From: Clostridiales bacterium
GTDB taxonomy: Bacteria; Bacillota; Clostridia; DUOD01
DNA length: 64,000 bases
Direction of reading: 5' to 3'
Assembly (NCBI GenBank): GCA_012838995.1
Contig: DUOD01000024.1
Span: forward strand, 1 to 64,000
A program made the position numbers and the translations under genes. This document shows, piece after piece, positions 40,395-51,061 of this stretch; the first letter of the stretch is position 1, and each line of letters opens with the position of its first letter. Below the pieces are notes generated by a model that searched no databases, had not been told where the DNA came from, and saw nothing but the letters and a program-made list of their open reading frames with translations.

Positions 40395-42161
40395 ATGGGG
40401 AAGGAGGCGATGGGGTTAATGATACCTTGGCCGCCTAATAAGAAAGAAAGGATGGTATCACCGGTTAAAACTAAGAGGAAGACTCTTAATTTAACCAAGG
40501 TTGAGCAACTTAGTAGAAAAATGGGTATAGATAAGAAATCAAGTAAAAGTCAAAACACTATATCAATGGCCGGGTTGCTGAAAAAAGTGGATAAACTGAA
40601 AAGTGGCGTCGGTCTTGGCCCGCAAAAAGCACTGGCATCATTGAAGAGAGTCAAGGAATTGCAAAGGATAAAGGTTTTAGGGTTTAAAAACCTAAAGCCG
40701 CCGGGACAACCAAAGAAGAACATATTAGAGAGACTTAAGATAAACACAGTTTTTGTTAGGTATGCAGCCATCGGAGCGGGGATAGTAGTGGGGGTGTCGC
40801 TGATAACGGGCGCTGCGTTGTATAATGATGCCCAGCAGGCACCAATCCCTGCCTTTTCGGTAGTACTTGACGGACAAGTTATAGGATATACAAAGGACAT
40901 TAAACCTGTTGACGCATCCGTAAAACAATTCAAGGATGAGCTGGAGCAGGATTATAATATGGATGTATCCTTTAGCCAGTCCATCGAGTACTTAGCCACG
41001 GCGGTGGATGAGAAGCAGTTAACTGACATAAATACCATTAACAAGCAGCTTAAGGCATCAATGGATGTTAAGGTTAGAGGGGTAGCCATAGTAATCGACG
41101 GTAAGGAAACGGTAATAGTAAAGGACAGAGCTACAGCCCACTCGATAATCGAAGGGATAAAGGCACCCTATAAACAGGCTTCCAAAGATACCCAGCTAAA
41201 GGAAATAAAACTTGCGGAAGACGTCCGGTTTAAAGACAAGCTGGTGTCCTATGAAACGGTGACAGACAAAGAGGATGCCTATAAACTCATCGCCGGGGGT
41301 ACCGAGGAACAAAAGACCTATGAAGTCCAGGACGGAGATACCCTCTGGTCCATATCCAAAAAGCATAAGATTACCTTGGATGAGTTAATGGCCGCAAATC
41401 GCGGATTGGATGAAGATGACACCATAAGGCCGGGGGATAAGCTAAATCTTACGGTACCTAAAAACCTAATTAATGTGGTCACAAAGGAAGTAACTTCTTA
41501 CACCGAAAGCATTCCCTTTGAAACCAAGACCCAGGAAGACAGCAGTATGTACACCAATCAAAGCAAGGTCATTACCGATGGGCAGGAAGGCGTTAAGGGA
41601 ATAACCGTTGAAGTAATCAAACAAAACGGTATAGAACAGCAAAGGGTTGTTATTGAGGAAAAGGTACTGAAAGAACCCGTTGACAAGGTGATTGCCAAGG
41701 GTACTAAAAAGCCTCCCGAGACCACCAGAAAGTCGCCCAAGACCACCAAAAGTTCTACCAAGGGCACCAAAAAGACGACAACGGCGGTGGGAACAGGCAA
41801 CTTCTCACTACCTACAAGGGGAACCATTACTTCAAGGTTCGGCATGAGATGGGGAAAACTTCATACCGGGGTTGATATAGGTGCACCCGTCGGAACACCC
41901 ATCCGCGCGTCGGACAGCGGTAGAGTTATTTTTGCCGGATGGAGTGGCGGTTATGGCAAATTGGTTAAAATAGACCACGGCGGCGGGAAGGTAACCTACT
42001 ACGCCCACTGTAGTTCCATAGCCGTTTCCAAAGGCCAGAAAGTTTCAAAGGGTCAAGTTATTGCAAGGGTTGGAAGTACCGGAAATAGTACCGGCCCCCA
42101 TCTACATTTTGAAATCAGGATAAACGGTAAGCCGATAAACCCCCTTAGCAGGGTAAGATAA
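40395..42161 (+). CDS. M23 peptidoglycan endopeptidase with LysM and G5 domains
   Basis: LysM YEVQDGDTLWSISKKHKITLDELMAAN; G5-like segment; M23 GMRWGKLHTGVDIGAPVGTPIRASDSGRVIFAGWSGGYGKLVKIDHG...TGNSTGPHLHFEIR. Confidence 0.93.
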   Translation: MGKEAMGLMIPWPPNKKERMVSPVKTKRKTLNLTKVEQLSRKMGIDKKSSKSQNTISMAGLLKKVDKLKSGVGLGPQKALASLKRVKELQRIKVLGFKNLKPPGQPKKNILERLKINTVFVRYAAIGAGIVVGVSLITGAALYNDAQQAPIPAFSVVLDGQVIGYTKDIKPVDASVKQFKDELEQDYNMDVSFSQSIEYLATAVDEKQLTDINTINKQLKASMDVKVRGVAIVIDGKETVIVKDRATAHSIIEGIKAPYKQASKDTQLKEIKLAEDVRFKDKLVSYETVTDKEDAYKLIAGGTEEQKTYEVQDGDTLWSISKKHKITLDELMAANRGLDEDDTIRPGDKLNLTVPKNLINVVTKEVTSYTESIPFETKTQEDSSMYTNQSKVITDGQEGVKGITVEVIKQNGIEQQRVVIEEKVLKEPVDKVIAKGTKKPPETTRKSPKTTKSSTKGTKKTTTAVGTGNFSLPTRGTITSRFGMRWGKLHTGVDIGAPVGTPIRASDSGRVIFAGWSGGYGKLVKIDHGGGKVTYYAHCSSIAVSKGQKVSKGQVIARVGSTGNSTGPHLHFEIRINGKPINPLSRVR

Positions 42162-42172
42162 AAAGTGAGTTT

Positions 42173-42220
42173 AAAATAACCCACGGCATGGTTCATCGAA
42201 CCGGGCCGTGGGTTATTTTT
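42173..42220 (+). terminator. Intrinsic terminator after the M23 peptidase gene
   Basis: AAAATAACCCACGGC atGGTTCatcGAACCgg GCCGTGGGTTATTTTT. Confidence 0.9.
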
Positions 42221-42313
42221 GTTGATGAATTTATAAACTTTTGCAGGAATTATATATTTTGTATAGAAGCATATAATTAAAGCATGATTATACGCAGACA
42301 TAAGGGTGATGGG

Positions 42314-43783
42314 ATGCGAGACTTTATAGGTGATACGGATATACGTTTATATTTGGGCGATATAACCGGTCTTCAAGCAGGGGCCATAGTCAATGCCGCC
42401 AATACCAAGCTGTATATGGGCTCGGGGGTGGCCGGTGCCATAAAGAAAAAAGGCGGGGATTGTGTAGAACGGGAGGCCACGGCCCAAGGACCCATCCAGG
42501 TAGGAGATACAGTGGTTACCGGTGGCGGCAAATTGCCCGTCAAGTATGTTATTCATGCCGCGGTCATGGATTTAGACTTAAAAACAAGCGGTGATATTAT
42601 TGCCCGGGCGACTTTCAATTCCCTGGACCGGGCGGATCGTCTGGGAGTGGATACCGTGGCATTGCCCGCCCTGGGCACCGGTGTCGGCGGGTATCCCATG
42701 GAGGACTGTGCCCAAATTATGATTAAACAAATAAAAAAATATATGCTGGAACATAATAACTCCCTAAGGGAGATAATACTGGTACTGAATAACAGCAATG
42801 CCTTTTATAAGTTCAAAAAGGTACTTTATGATGTAGAAGACGAAATCGCCCGGGACAGGGCCCGGGGCTGTCTGGTGGGCGGGGCGGTAGGAGATGCCTT
42901 AGGAATGCCGGCCGAGGCCCTGACACCCACACAGATCAAGGAATACTACGGTAATATTGACGGATATGTAAACCCAAAGGACGGACTGGCCTGTTCCCGG
43001 CTGAGGGCAGGACAGTATACCGACGATACGCAAATGACCATAGCGGTAGCCGAGTCCATCGTCGAAAGGTGTTCCTTTAATTCCAGAGACGTGGCTAACA
43101 AACTTATGGAATGGGGCACGTCCGACGATGTAAGGTGTGCCGGAAGGGCAACCATGGAAGCCGTGGGCAATCTAAAGAAGGGAATTGAGTGGACCAGGAG
43201 CGGCGTATCTTCGGCCGGTAACGGTTGTGTTGTAAGGATATCCCCCATCGGTATAATTAATATGGGCTATGGCTCCACAAAGCTGCATAATGAGGCCAGG
43301 GCTTGCTGCATTATAACCCATACCCACCAAATAGCCGTTGCTGCGTCCATTGCCCTAGCAAGCGGTATTTCCTATCTGGTATATAAAGGCCATCATTTAT
43401 TAAGCGGTCAGCACTTTATTGATATTATATGCGAACAGATACAGGAAATATGCACCGAGCTTACAAGTGTTTTAAAATCCATACCCCCTCTGTTGGATAG
43501 GGAGCCCAAAGAAGCTTTTGAAGTTTTGGGTACCGGCGGCTATGTTTTGGAAACCCTGCCGGCGGCGATATTTTGTTTCTTGAAATATCCAAGGGATTTT
43601 GAAAAAACGGTGGTTTGTGCTGCCAACGCCGGAAACGACACCGATTCCCTTGCGGCTATTGCAGGCAATCTCAGCGGGGCTTATAATGGATATGGCAATA
43701 TACCCAATAAGTTTTTGAAAACCTTGGAGGGCAGGAATTATATTCTAGAGCTTGCCGATAATTTGTTTAGCATTAGGAGATAG
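42314..43783 (+). CDS. Macrodomain fused to ADP-ribosylglycohydrolase (DraG/ARH-like)
   Basis: Macro: GDITGLQAGAIVNAANTKLYMGSGVAGAIKKKGG, ALPALGTGVGGYP; ARH: RGCLVGGAVGDALGMPAEA, YTDDTQMTIAVAES, NAGNDTDSLAAIAGNLSGAYNG. ORF opens at 42284; MRDFIGDTD at 42314 is the likely start. Confidence 0.9.
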   Translation: MRDFIGDTDIRLYLGDITGLQAGAIVNAANTKLYMGSGVAGAIKKKGGDCVEREATAQGPIQVGDTVVTGGGKLPVKYVIHAAVMDLDLKTSGDIIARATFNSLDRADRLGVDTVALPALGTGVGGYPMEDCAQIMIKQIKKYMLEHNNSLREIILVLNNSNAFYKFKKVLYDVEDEIARDRARGCLVGGAVGDALGMPAEALTPTQIKEYYGNIDGYVNPKDGLACSRLRAGQYTDDTQMTIAVAESIVERCSFNSRDVANKLMEWGTSDDVRCAGRATMEAVGNLKKGIEWTRSGVSSAGNGCVVRISPIGIINMGYGSTKLHNEARACCIITHTHQIAVAASIALASGISYLVYKGHHLLSGQHFIDIICEQIQEICTELTSVLKSIPPLLDREPKEAFEVLGTGGYVLETLPAAIFCFLKYPRDFEKTVVCAANAGNDTDSLAAIAGNLSGAYNGYGNIPNKFLKTLEGRNYILELADNLFSIRR

Positions 43784-43794
43784 GGGTGTATAGT

Positions 43795-44013
43795 ATGGCA
43801 TTAATTGATTTTAAATGCACAAAGTGTGGGTATAAATTTTTTGAATTGGTAAATTTTAAGGATAGGGACAAGGTTAAATGTCCCCAGTGTAAAAGCGGAG
43901 GTGTGCAACAAATATACGAAGGTCGATGTTACTTTGGCAGCCCCAAAAAAGAAATTGGTCCGGCCTGTGAAGGCTGTGACAGGGCCCGCGTGTGCAATGA
44001 CATGTGCCAATAA
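43795..44013 (+). CDS. Small zinc-ribbon (FmdB-like) protein
   Basis: MALIDFKCTKCGYKFFELVNFKDRDKVKCPQCKSGGVQQIYEGRCYFGSPKK; CxxC pairs; start likely the second ATG. Confidence 0.75.
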   Translation: MALIDFKCTKCGYKFFELVNFKDRDKVKCPQCKSGGVQQIYEGRCYFGSPKKEIGPACEGCDRARVCNDMCQ

Positions 44014-44087
44014 TTACCGATGAAGTTGACATAATTACGTTATATAATATACTTGTATCCCTTAGGTAATGAGAGAAGGATGCAAGT

Positions 44088-44936
44088 ATGAATAAAAAAA
44101 TAAAAATAGTGTTTGTTATTTCTGCTGCGCTGTTTTTCTTGGTTATGGTACTGCCTGTACAGCAGGCGTTATATAACGTATCTTATCCGGTATACAGAAA
44201 CTTTCAACAGTCCAGGATAGTGTCTAATATATCCGGATATCTGTCCAGGGAAACAGAAAATTTTACAATAAGGTATACCCTGGGCGATGGTGATATAGTG
44301 GATATGGTGGAAGAGGCCGCACAGCAACATTTTATTGAAATATGCAGATTTTTCGATTATGTGCCCCACAGCAAAATAGAGATAATAGTATATCCAAGCG
44401 AAAGGGAAATGTATGCCAATCTTAGAATGCCCCCGGAGCAGAGGGCCATTGGTGCCTACCACGGCGGTACGGTGAACATCATATCGCCCAAGCTATGGAT
44501 AGACGGCGGTTATGACGATATTAGGAAAGTTTTTCTGGCCCAGGGCCCGGTGGTGCATGAGATTACCCATTACATTGTGGATGATATGGCAAAGGGCAAC
44601 TTTCCCGTATGGTTTACAGAGGGGATATCGCTGTACATGGACTACAGTCTGTTAGGCTTTGAATGGGCTCCGGGTTTGGAGCATATTAGCGAACCGATAC
44701 CCATGGACGAGTTGATCATGTATTTTGATAGGCAGGACGAGGTGCTGGCATACAGACAGTCTTTTTTGATAGTTAAGGGCATAGTGGAGAATTACGGAAG
44801 GGTGCGGTTGTTGGACATATTAAAGGAATTGGGAAGTGGCGCCGATTTTAAAAGCGCCATAAGGGACATTTTGGGTATGGAAGTTTATATGCTCAATGAT
44901 GCGGTACGGACGCCCGACGGTGGGGCGGAGAACTGA
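44088..44936 (+). CDS. Membrane-anchored peptidase MA-like gluzincin metallopeptidase
   Basis: N-terminal TM; VVHEITHYIVDDMAKGNFPVWFTEGISLYMDYSL (HExxH plus downstream TEG). Confidence 0.85.
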   Translation: MNKKIKIVFVISAALFFLVMVLPVQQALYNVSYPVYRNFQQSRIVSNISGYLSRETENFTIRYTLGDGDIVDMVEEAAQQHFIEICRFFDYVPHSKIEIIVYPSEREMYANLRMPPEQRAIGAYHGGTVNIISPKLWIDGGYDDIRKVFLAQGPVVHEITHYIVDDMAKGNFPVWFTEGISLYMDYSLLGFEWAPGLEHISEPIPMDELIMYFDRQDEVLAYRQSFLIVKGIVENYGRVRLLDILKELGSGADFKSAIRDILGMEVYMLNDAVRTPDGGAEN

Positions 44937-45076
44937 AGATAAGTTTATTTTAATGCAATATTTTTTCAATAATGCTATAATAAAAGATAGATTTTTTTGT
45001 GAACAAGCAGGTATTATAGCCGTGAGTGCTGGGGGGAGGTGAATGTCCTGATTATTGGGAATGGTCAGGATATACA

Positions 45077-46333
45077 TTGGAAAAGCTAATTATTACAGGT
45101 GGCAATAGGTTAACGGGTAAAGTATCAGTAAGCGGAGCTAAGAATGCAGCAGTCGCAATAATACCGGCTGCTATACTTTGCGAAGGGGTATGTACCATAG
45201 ACAATCTGCCCTATATAGATGACGTAATAGTCTTAAAGGATATTTTAACACAAATTGGTGCCAAGGTGGATTTAACCACCGACGGTAAGATGGTCATCGA
45301 TTCTTCTGGTATAAATACCTATCGTGCCAATTACGATATAGTAAACAGGATGCGGGCCTCCTATTATCTCATAGGGGTTTTATTGGGGAGATTTGGAAAG
45401 GCTGAGGTGCCCTTTCCGGGAGGTTGCGATATAGGGGCAAGGCCGATAGATCAGCATATTAAGGGATTTTCGGCCCTGGGCGCCGATATATTCGTTGAAC
45501 ATGGAATAATAAAGGCATCGGCTAAACGGTTGGTGGGCGCGGAGATATATTTGGATGTGGTCAGCGTAGGGGCCACCATTAATATAATGTTGGCTGCCGT
45601 CAAAGCCGAGGGTAACACTACCATAGTAAACGCCGCAAAGGAGCCCCATGTGGTGGACGTAGCTAATTTTTTGAATTGCATGGGCGCCAATGTCAAGGGT
45701 GCGGGCACCGATATCATCAGGATAAAGGGATGTCAGCAGCTCAAGGGATGCAGCTATACAATAATACCTGATCAAATAGAGGCGGGTACCTTCATGATAG
45801 CTGCAGCGGCTACCATGGGCGATGTTACCGTTTGCAATGTGATACCCAAACATTTGGAGTCAGTATCCGCCAAGCTTGTGGAAATGGGCGTCACCGTTGA
45901 GGAAATGGACGATTGCATAAGGGTGAAAAATAATGCCAGGCCCAAAAAGGTGAATATAAAGACCCTGCCCTATCCGGGTTTTCCTACCGACCTACAGCAG
46001 CCCATGTCTACCCTGCTGTCCATTGCCGAGGGCACCAGTGTCATAACCGAGAATGTATGGGAAGCCAGGTACAAACACATCGAAGAGATTAAAAAAATGG
46101 GTGCCAAGGTTAAGATAGAAGACCGGGTGGCCATAATAGAAGGAGTTCCCAAGCTGTACGGCGCACCGGTAACCGCCAGTGATTTAAGGGCGGGCGCCGC
46201 ATTGGTAATAGCCGGGCTGATGGCCCATGGTAAGACCGAGATTTCCAATGTAAAATATATTGACAGGGGATATGAGAATATCGAACAAAAGCTTATCAAG
46301 TTAGGTGCCGATATCGTTAGGGTGAAAGAATAA
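45077..46333 (+). CDS. murA: UDP-N-acetylglucosamine 1-carboxyvinyltransferase
   Basis: [71 protein letters not shown]; start assigned to TTG 45077, ORF open to 45026. Confidence 0.95.
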   Translation: MEKLIITGGNRLTGKVSVSGAKNAAVAIIPAAILCEGVCTIDNLPYIDDVIVLKDILTQIGAKVDLTTDGKMVIDSSGINTYRANYDIVNRMRASYYLIGVLLGRFGKAEVPFPGGCDIGARPIDQHIKGFSALGADIFVEHGIIKASAKRLVGAEIYLDVVSVGATINIMLAAVKAEGNTTIVNAAKEPHVVDVANFLNCMGANVKGAGTDIIRIKGCQQLKGCSYTIIPDQIEAGTFMIAAAATMGDVTVCNVIPKHLESVSAKLVEMGVTVEEMDDCIRVKNNARPKKVNIKTLPYPGFPTDLQQPMSTLLSIAEGTSVITENVWEARYKHIEEIKKMGAKVKIEDRVAIIEGVPKLYGAPVTASDLRAGAALVIAGLMAHGKTEISNVKYIDRGYENIEQKLIKLGADIVRVKE

Positions 46334-46364
46334 AAGGGATGAACCGATACCGTTCATCTTTTTT
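46334..46364 (+). terminator. Intrinsic terminator after murA
   Basis: GGGATGAAC cgatacc GTTCATCTTTTTT. Confidence 0.75.
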
Positions 46365-46408
46365 GTCATGCATCTGTAATTGGAAAAGGATGTAAGGGAA
46401 GGATTTGC

Positions 46409-47116
46409 ATGGCCAATTACGGTAATGATACCCAAGATAAAAATGGGAATATGGAGGATATATGGTATCGCCGGCGCCGGGAAATGGTAGACAAGCAGCT
46501 GATACCTCGGGGTATAAAAGACCGGGCGGTGCTGCGGTCTATGATGGAGGTACCCCGTCATGAATTTGTACCAGACGGTGAGAAACGTTTTGCATACCGC
46601 GACGGCCCTCTGCCCATAGGCCTTGGTCAGACCATAAGCCAACCCTATATAGTGGCCCTGATGGCCCAGGCGGCCAAGCTTACCCCGGACAGTTGCGTTT
46701 TGGAGATAGGAACCGGGAGCGGTTACAGTGCCGCTGTTTTGTCCCGGATTGTAGAGACGGTGTATACCGTAGAAAGGCACCGCAAATTAGCCGAACGAGC
46801 CCGCAGGATTTTTGACCGTTTGAATTATTCCAATATTAAAGTACATATTGGCGACGGTACAAAGGGCTGGCCGGAAAAGATGCTTTTCGATAGGATAATT
46901 ATAACGGCGAGGACGCCCGTTGTGCCGCAGGCCTTGGTGGAACAGCTGGCGCCGGGGGGGTATATGGTGGTACCGGTGGGCGACGAGGTCTTCCAAACTC
47001 TCTTTCAGTTTTACAAGAAGGAAGACGGCAGTCTTGTAAAAAAAGACCTGGGCACCGTTAGGTTTGTGCCTCTGGTTTGGGAGGACGGATGTCCGGACCC
47101 TAATTCGGGTTTATAA
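46409..47116 (+). CDS. pcm: Protein-L-isoaspartate O-methyltransferase
   Basis: MMEVPRHEFVPDGEKRFAYRDGPLPIGLGQTISQPYIVALM, VLEIGTGSGYSAAVLSRI. Confidence 0.95.
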   Translation: MANYGNDTQDKNGNMEDIWYRRRREMVDKQLIPRGIKDRAVLRSMMEVPRHEFVPDGEKRFAYRDGPLPIGLGQTISQPYIVALMAQAAKLTPDSCVLEIGTGSGYSAAVLSRIVETVYTVERHRKLAERARRIFDRLNYSNIKVHIGDGTKGWPEKMLFDRIIITARTPVVPQALVEQLAPGGYMVVPVGDEVFQTLFQFYKKEDGSLVKKDLGTVRFVPLVWEDGCPDPNSGL

Positions 47117-47316
47117 TTTAAAGGGTGTATGCCGGCGTGGCCATGGGATGGTATGCCGGCTCTATTCATTGTAATTCTGGTGACATTGTTGAGGACGGCA
47201 GTATCCACGCCAAAGGGTATCGCCGGTTTTTTTTGTTATAATCGCCACCCGAATGGTATTAAGCAGCCACAAGCCTTACCGGTGTGTTGCCGTTTTCTTC
47301 CGTTTTAAACAATCCT

Positions 47317-47880
47317 CTATGGCGTACTCTGTCCGGTTTCATATAGATTGTTGCCGTGGACGTCTATGGCGGTAATTACAAAGAAATCTTCCACTTCCAA
47401 ACGGTATATGGCTTCCGGCCCTAAATCTTCAAAGGCTACCGGATGGCAGCTTTTAATGCTTTTGCAGATCAGTGCCCCGGCACCGCCTATGGCGGCAAAA
47501 TATACCGCTTTGTTTTTTATCATTGATTGTATAACCTCCGGTGAGCGATTGCCCTTTCCAATCATAACCTTTAGTCCCCTATCCAATAAGGGCGGTGTAT
47601 ATACATCCATCCTACCGCTGGTGGTGGGTCCGGCGGAGCCGATGACGTACCCGGGTTTGGGAGGACACGGACCGGCATAGTATATGGCCGAATTGGTAAT
47701 GTCTATGGGTAAGGATTGGTTTTTGGCTATTAATTGGTACAGCCTTTTGTGGGCCGCGTCCCTGGCGGTATAAATAACTCCCGTAAGGTATACCCTGTCA
47801 CCGGCGGTAAGGCTTTCCAGCTCTGCTTGTCCGCATGGTAAATTAAGTCTTTTTTCCATATTCTTATCTCTCCTCACCAT
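47317..47880 (-). CDS. Class I fumarate hydratase, C-terminal/beta subunit
   Basis: 187 aa; YYAGPCPPKPGYVIGSAGPTTSGRMDVYTPPLLDRGLKVMIGKG. Confidence 0.93.
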   Translation of the reverse strand: MVRRDKNMEKRLNLPCGQAELESLTAGDRVYLTGVIYTARDAAHKRLYQLIAKNQSLPIDITNSAIYYAGPCPPKPGYVIGSAGPTTSGRMDVYTPPLLDRGLKVMIGKGNRSPEVIQSMIKNKAVYFAAIGGAGALICKSIKSCHPVAFEDLGPEAIYRLEVEDFFVITAIDVHGNNLYETGQSTP

Positions 47881-47964
47881 ATTTGAGTATACAAGGAATA
47901 TAAGCTTAATGTATTAATTGATGCATTTATACAAAAACGGATTAGTAAAAAATGTTTTAAGTGT

Positions 47965-48807
47965 TTATAGGGTAACTTTCTTGTGTCTACAGGCATGGCA
48001 CTGCATATTGACGGCCACCGGCAGCCCGGCTATGTGGGTGGGGTAAACTTCTATATGCACGGCCAGCGCCGTTGTTCTGCCTCCCAGACCCTGGGGACCT
48101 ATGCCCAGTTGGTTTATGGCCTCTAAAAGTTCCCGTTCCAGTTGTGAAATATTGGGATCATCGTTGGGCTTACCCAGGGGTCGTATAAGGGACTTCTTTG
48201 ACAGCAGAGCGGCCTTTTCCATGGTGCCCCCGATGCCCACGCCTACCACTATAGGTGGGCAGGGATTGGCCCCGGCCTTTTTTACCGTGTCCACCACGAA
48301 TTTCTTTATGCCCGAAAGACCCTGGGCCGGGGTGAGCATCTTTAAGGCGCTCATGTTTTCACTGCCGAAGCCCTTGGGCGCAAAGGTGATGGTGAGTTTA
48401 TGCCCGGGTACTATTTCCGTGTGTATAACCGCCGGGGTATTGTCCCCGGTGTTCTGCCTGTTAATGGGGCTTTTTACTACGGAATTGCGCATATACCCTT
48501 TTTTGTAGCCCCGGCGGATGCCTTCGTTTATGGCGTCGTACAGGTATCCGCCTGTAATATGTACATCCTGGCCTATTTCTACAAATACTACCCCCATGCC
48601 CGTGTCCTGGCATAGGGGTATACCTTCTTTCCTGGCTATTTGTGCGTTTTCTATGAGCTGTTTAAGGATATCCCTGGCGAGGTCGGATTGTTCACTGCTG
48701 CAGGCATCCTTCAGCCGGTCTTCAACATCGGTGCCCAGGTTACAGCAGGCATCGATGGATAATTGCTCCACTTTAGTTATTATTTCATCCACATGTATCT
48801 GACGCAT
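47965..48807 (-). CDS. Class I fumarate hydratase, N-terminal/alpha subunit
   Basis: MRQIHVDEIITKVEQLSIDACCNL, PLCQDTGMGVVFVEIGQDVHITGG, RTTALAVHIEVYPTHIAGLPVAVNMQCHACRH. Confidence 0.94.
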   Translation of the reverse strand: MRQIHVDEIITKVEQLSIDACCNLGTDVEDRLKDACSSEQSDLARDILKQLIENAQIARKEGIPLCQDTGMGVVFVEIGQDVHITGGYLYDAINEGIRRGYKKGYMRNSVVKSPINRQNTGDNTPAVIHTEIVPGHKLTITFAPKGFGSENMSALKMLTPAQGLSGIKKFVVDTVKKAGANPCPPIVVGVGIGGTMEKAALLSKKSLIRPLGKPNDDPNISQLERELLEAINQLGIGPQGLGGRTTALAVHIEVYPTHIAGLPVAVNMQCHACRHKKVTL

Positions 48808-48984
48808 GTTTTTGTCCTCCTTACCCTTCTGGCGTAATAACGAATATATTTTTGCCAAGCTTTCGCCGTATCGTTACTATGTATAGTAAACCATATAATA
48901 AAATGTTTGTAAATAAAGAAGGGAACGTTTAACAAATCCATGGGTGCATGGTATAATAACTTGAGTGGAAATGGGGGTTGTGGT

Positions 48985-49782
48985 ATGAGTCTTAAAATTT
49001 GCCCGCTATTTAGCGGCAGCAGTGGCAATGCAACGTACATAGCAAGTAAAGCCACAAGTATTTTGGTAGACGCCGGACTGAGCGGCAGGCGTATACAACA
49101 GGCCTGTTGTTGTATAGATGTGGATATAAGATCGATAGATGCGATACTGATTTCCCATGAACACAGGGATCATATTATGGGCGCAGGCATACTGTCCAGA
49201 CGGTATGACATACCTATATATGCCACCGCCCTTACCTGGGAAGCCATGGTGGATGAGCTGGGGCCGGTGGCCGACAAAAACATAAAGATAATGGATATAA
49301 ATACAGAATTTGAGATAAAGGATATGGTTGTAAAATCCTATCCCACTCCCCATGATGCCGTACAACCCGTGGGTTTTTGTTTTTTTGCTCATGGTAAAAA
49401 AATAAGTATTACCACTGATTTGGGGCATACTAATGATGAAGTCATTAAAACCATTGAAGATTCTGACCTGGTAATGCTGGAGGCCAATCACGATGTCGAG
49501 ATGTTAAAGGCAGGTCCGTATCCCTGGCACCTTAAAAGAAGGATTTTAAGTGAAAATGGCCATTTGTCCAACGGGGATGCGGGAAAGACAATATCAAAAC
49601 TGATGAAGGGTAACCTCCAAAGGGTTATTTTAGCCCATATGAGTAAAGAAAACAATTTCCCTGAACTGGCCTACCAAACTATCTGTAATATATTGGCACA
49701 ACACGGCATTGTACCGGGAAAGGACATCCAAATAGGGCTGGCCAACAGGGACAGACACAGCGGTATTTATGAAGTGGTCTAA
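48985..49782 (+). CDS. MBL-fold metallohydrolase, YycJ/WalJ-like
   Basis: MSLKICPLFSGSSGNATYIASKATSILVDAGLSGRRI, ISHEHRDHIMGAG; directly upstream of htrA as in walJ-htrA-rlmH loci. Confidence 0.92.
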   Translation: MSLKICPLFSGSSGNATYIASKATSILVDAGLSGRRIQQACCCIDVDIRSIDAILISHEHRDHIMGAGILSRRYDIPIYATALTWEAMVDELGPVADKNIKIMDINTEFEIKDMVVKSYPTPHDAVQPVGFCFFAHGKKISITTDLGHTNDEVIKTIEDSDLVMLEANHDVEMLKAGPYPWHLKRRILSENGHLSNGDAGKTISKLMKGNLQRVILAHMSKENNFPELAYQTICNILAQHGIVPGKDIQIGLANRDRHSGIYEVV

Positions 49783-49797
49783 ATCTACAAAAAAAGG

Positions 49798-50964
49798 ATG
49801 GTGGAAGTGGATCGGCATCATGGTGGAAACAGTGGTGGTAGGGGACGGATAGGTAAAATTGCCTTGATGGCCGTGGTCAGCAGCCTGGTGATGGGTTTAT
49901 TTATGACCTCGTGCACCGCCGGGGGGAATGTACAAAGGAATGCCATGCCACAGGCGGAGGAGTATTCGGGCGAGGATTTGACCAAACAGATGGACGTTGA
50001 GGAAAGCCGTGAGTCTTCCAGTGTTACAAAGGCGGCCAATAAGGTAATGCCCAGTGTAGTTGGGATAACAACCATACACCAAGAGGAAGATACTGTTTTT
50101 GATTCTAATCCTGAGGTGATCGAGGGTGTGGGTTCCGGTGTAATAGTGAGCGAGCAAGGGCATATTTTGACCAACGATCACGTGGCAGGGGGCGACCCCG
50201 ATGAGATAAGGGTGATACTTAGCAACGGCGAGGTGCTGGAAGGCCGTACTTTGTGGTCAGACCCCGTTTTGGATCTGGCGGTTGTCAAGGTAGAGGGCGA
50301 GGGTTTCCCGGCAGCCCAGCTGGGTGATTCCAGCAACCTGGAGGTGGGCGAACTTGCGATAGCAATAGGTACACCCCTGGGCCTTCAGTTTCAACATACC
50401 GTTACATCGGGTATTATCAGCGCCCTAAACCGTACTGTCAGGATTTCCACCGAAAGGGGCGAAAATTTTATGGAGGATCTAATACAAACCGACGCCTCCA
50501 TAAACCCGGGCAACAGCGGAGGCCCGCTTATTAACCGCGACGGCCGTGTAATAGGCATAAACACCGTTAAGGTCATCAGTGCGGAAGGCATAGGCTTTGC
50601 CATACCCATAGAGGTGGCAAAACCCGTAATAGATAGTTTTAAGGCCACCGGTACCTTTGAAACGCCCTATCTGGGGGTTTTCGCCTATGACAGGGAAGTG
50701 GCCAAGTTTTTCAACCGTGGCCTTGATATACCCAAGGGCGTGTATGTTACTTATATCGACCCCAGGGGCCCGGCGTATAAGGCGGGTATCCGGGAGAGGG
50801 ACATAATAACCGATATTGATAACAAAAGCGTGAATAGGATGATAGAATTAAGAACCGAAATATTTAAAAAACAAGTAGGCAGCGACGTTACTATAACAGT
50901 GGTAAGAAAGGGTCAGCCCCGGGATTTTACACTTAAACTGGCCAAAAGGCCGGGTGATGGATAG
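49798..50964 (+). CDS. htrA: HtrA/DegP-like S1C serine protease with PDZ domain
   Basis: TM N-terminus; GSGVIVSEQGHILTNDHVAGG, DLAVVKVEG, QTDASINPGNSGGPLINRDGRVIGIN. Confidence 0.95.
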   Translation: MVEVDRHHGGNSGGRGRIGKIALMAVVSSLVMGLFMTSCTAGGNVQRNAMPQAEEYSGEDLTKQMDVEESRESSSVTKAANKVMPSVVGITTIHQEEDTVFDSNPEVIEGVGSGVIVSEQGHILTNDHVAGGDPDEIRVILSNGEVLEGRTLWSDPVLDLAVVKVEGEGFPAAQLGDSSNLEVGELAIAIGTPLGLQFQHTVTSGIISALNRTVRISTERGENFMEDLIQTDASINPGNSGGPLINRDGRVIGINTVKVISAEGIGFAIPIEVAKPVIDSFKATGTFETPYLGVFAYDREVAKFFNRGLDIPKGVYVTYIDPRGPAYKAGIRERDIITDIDNKSVNRMIELRTEIFKKQVGSDVTITVVRKGQPRDFTLKLAKRPGDG

Positions 50965-50970
50965 CCCCGT

Positions 50971-51009
50971 CCATAAAAAATACCCCTTAAGTTGGGGTAT
51001 TTTTTATGG
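50971..51009. terminator. Perfect 16-bp inverted repeat, probable bidirectional terminator after htrA
   Basis: CCATAAAAAATACCCC ttaagtt GGGGTATTTTTTATGG. Confidence 0.85.
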
Positions 51010-51061
51010 AATTTTTATTATATACTGGTATAAACCCCATCATTTAGATTAGAGAGGTGGT

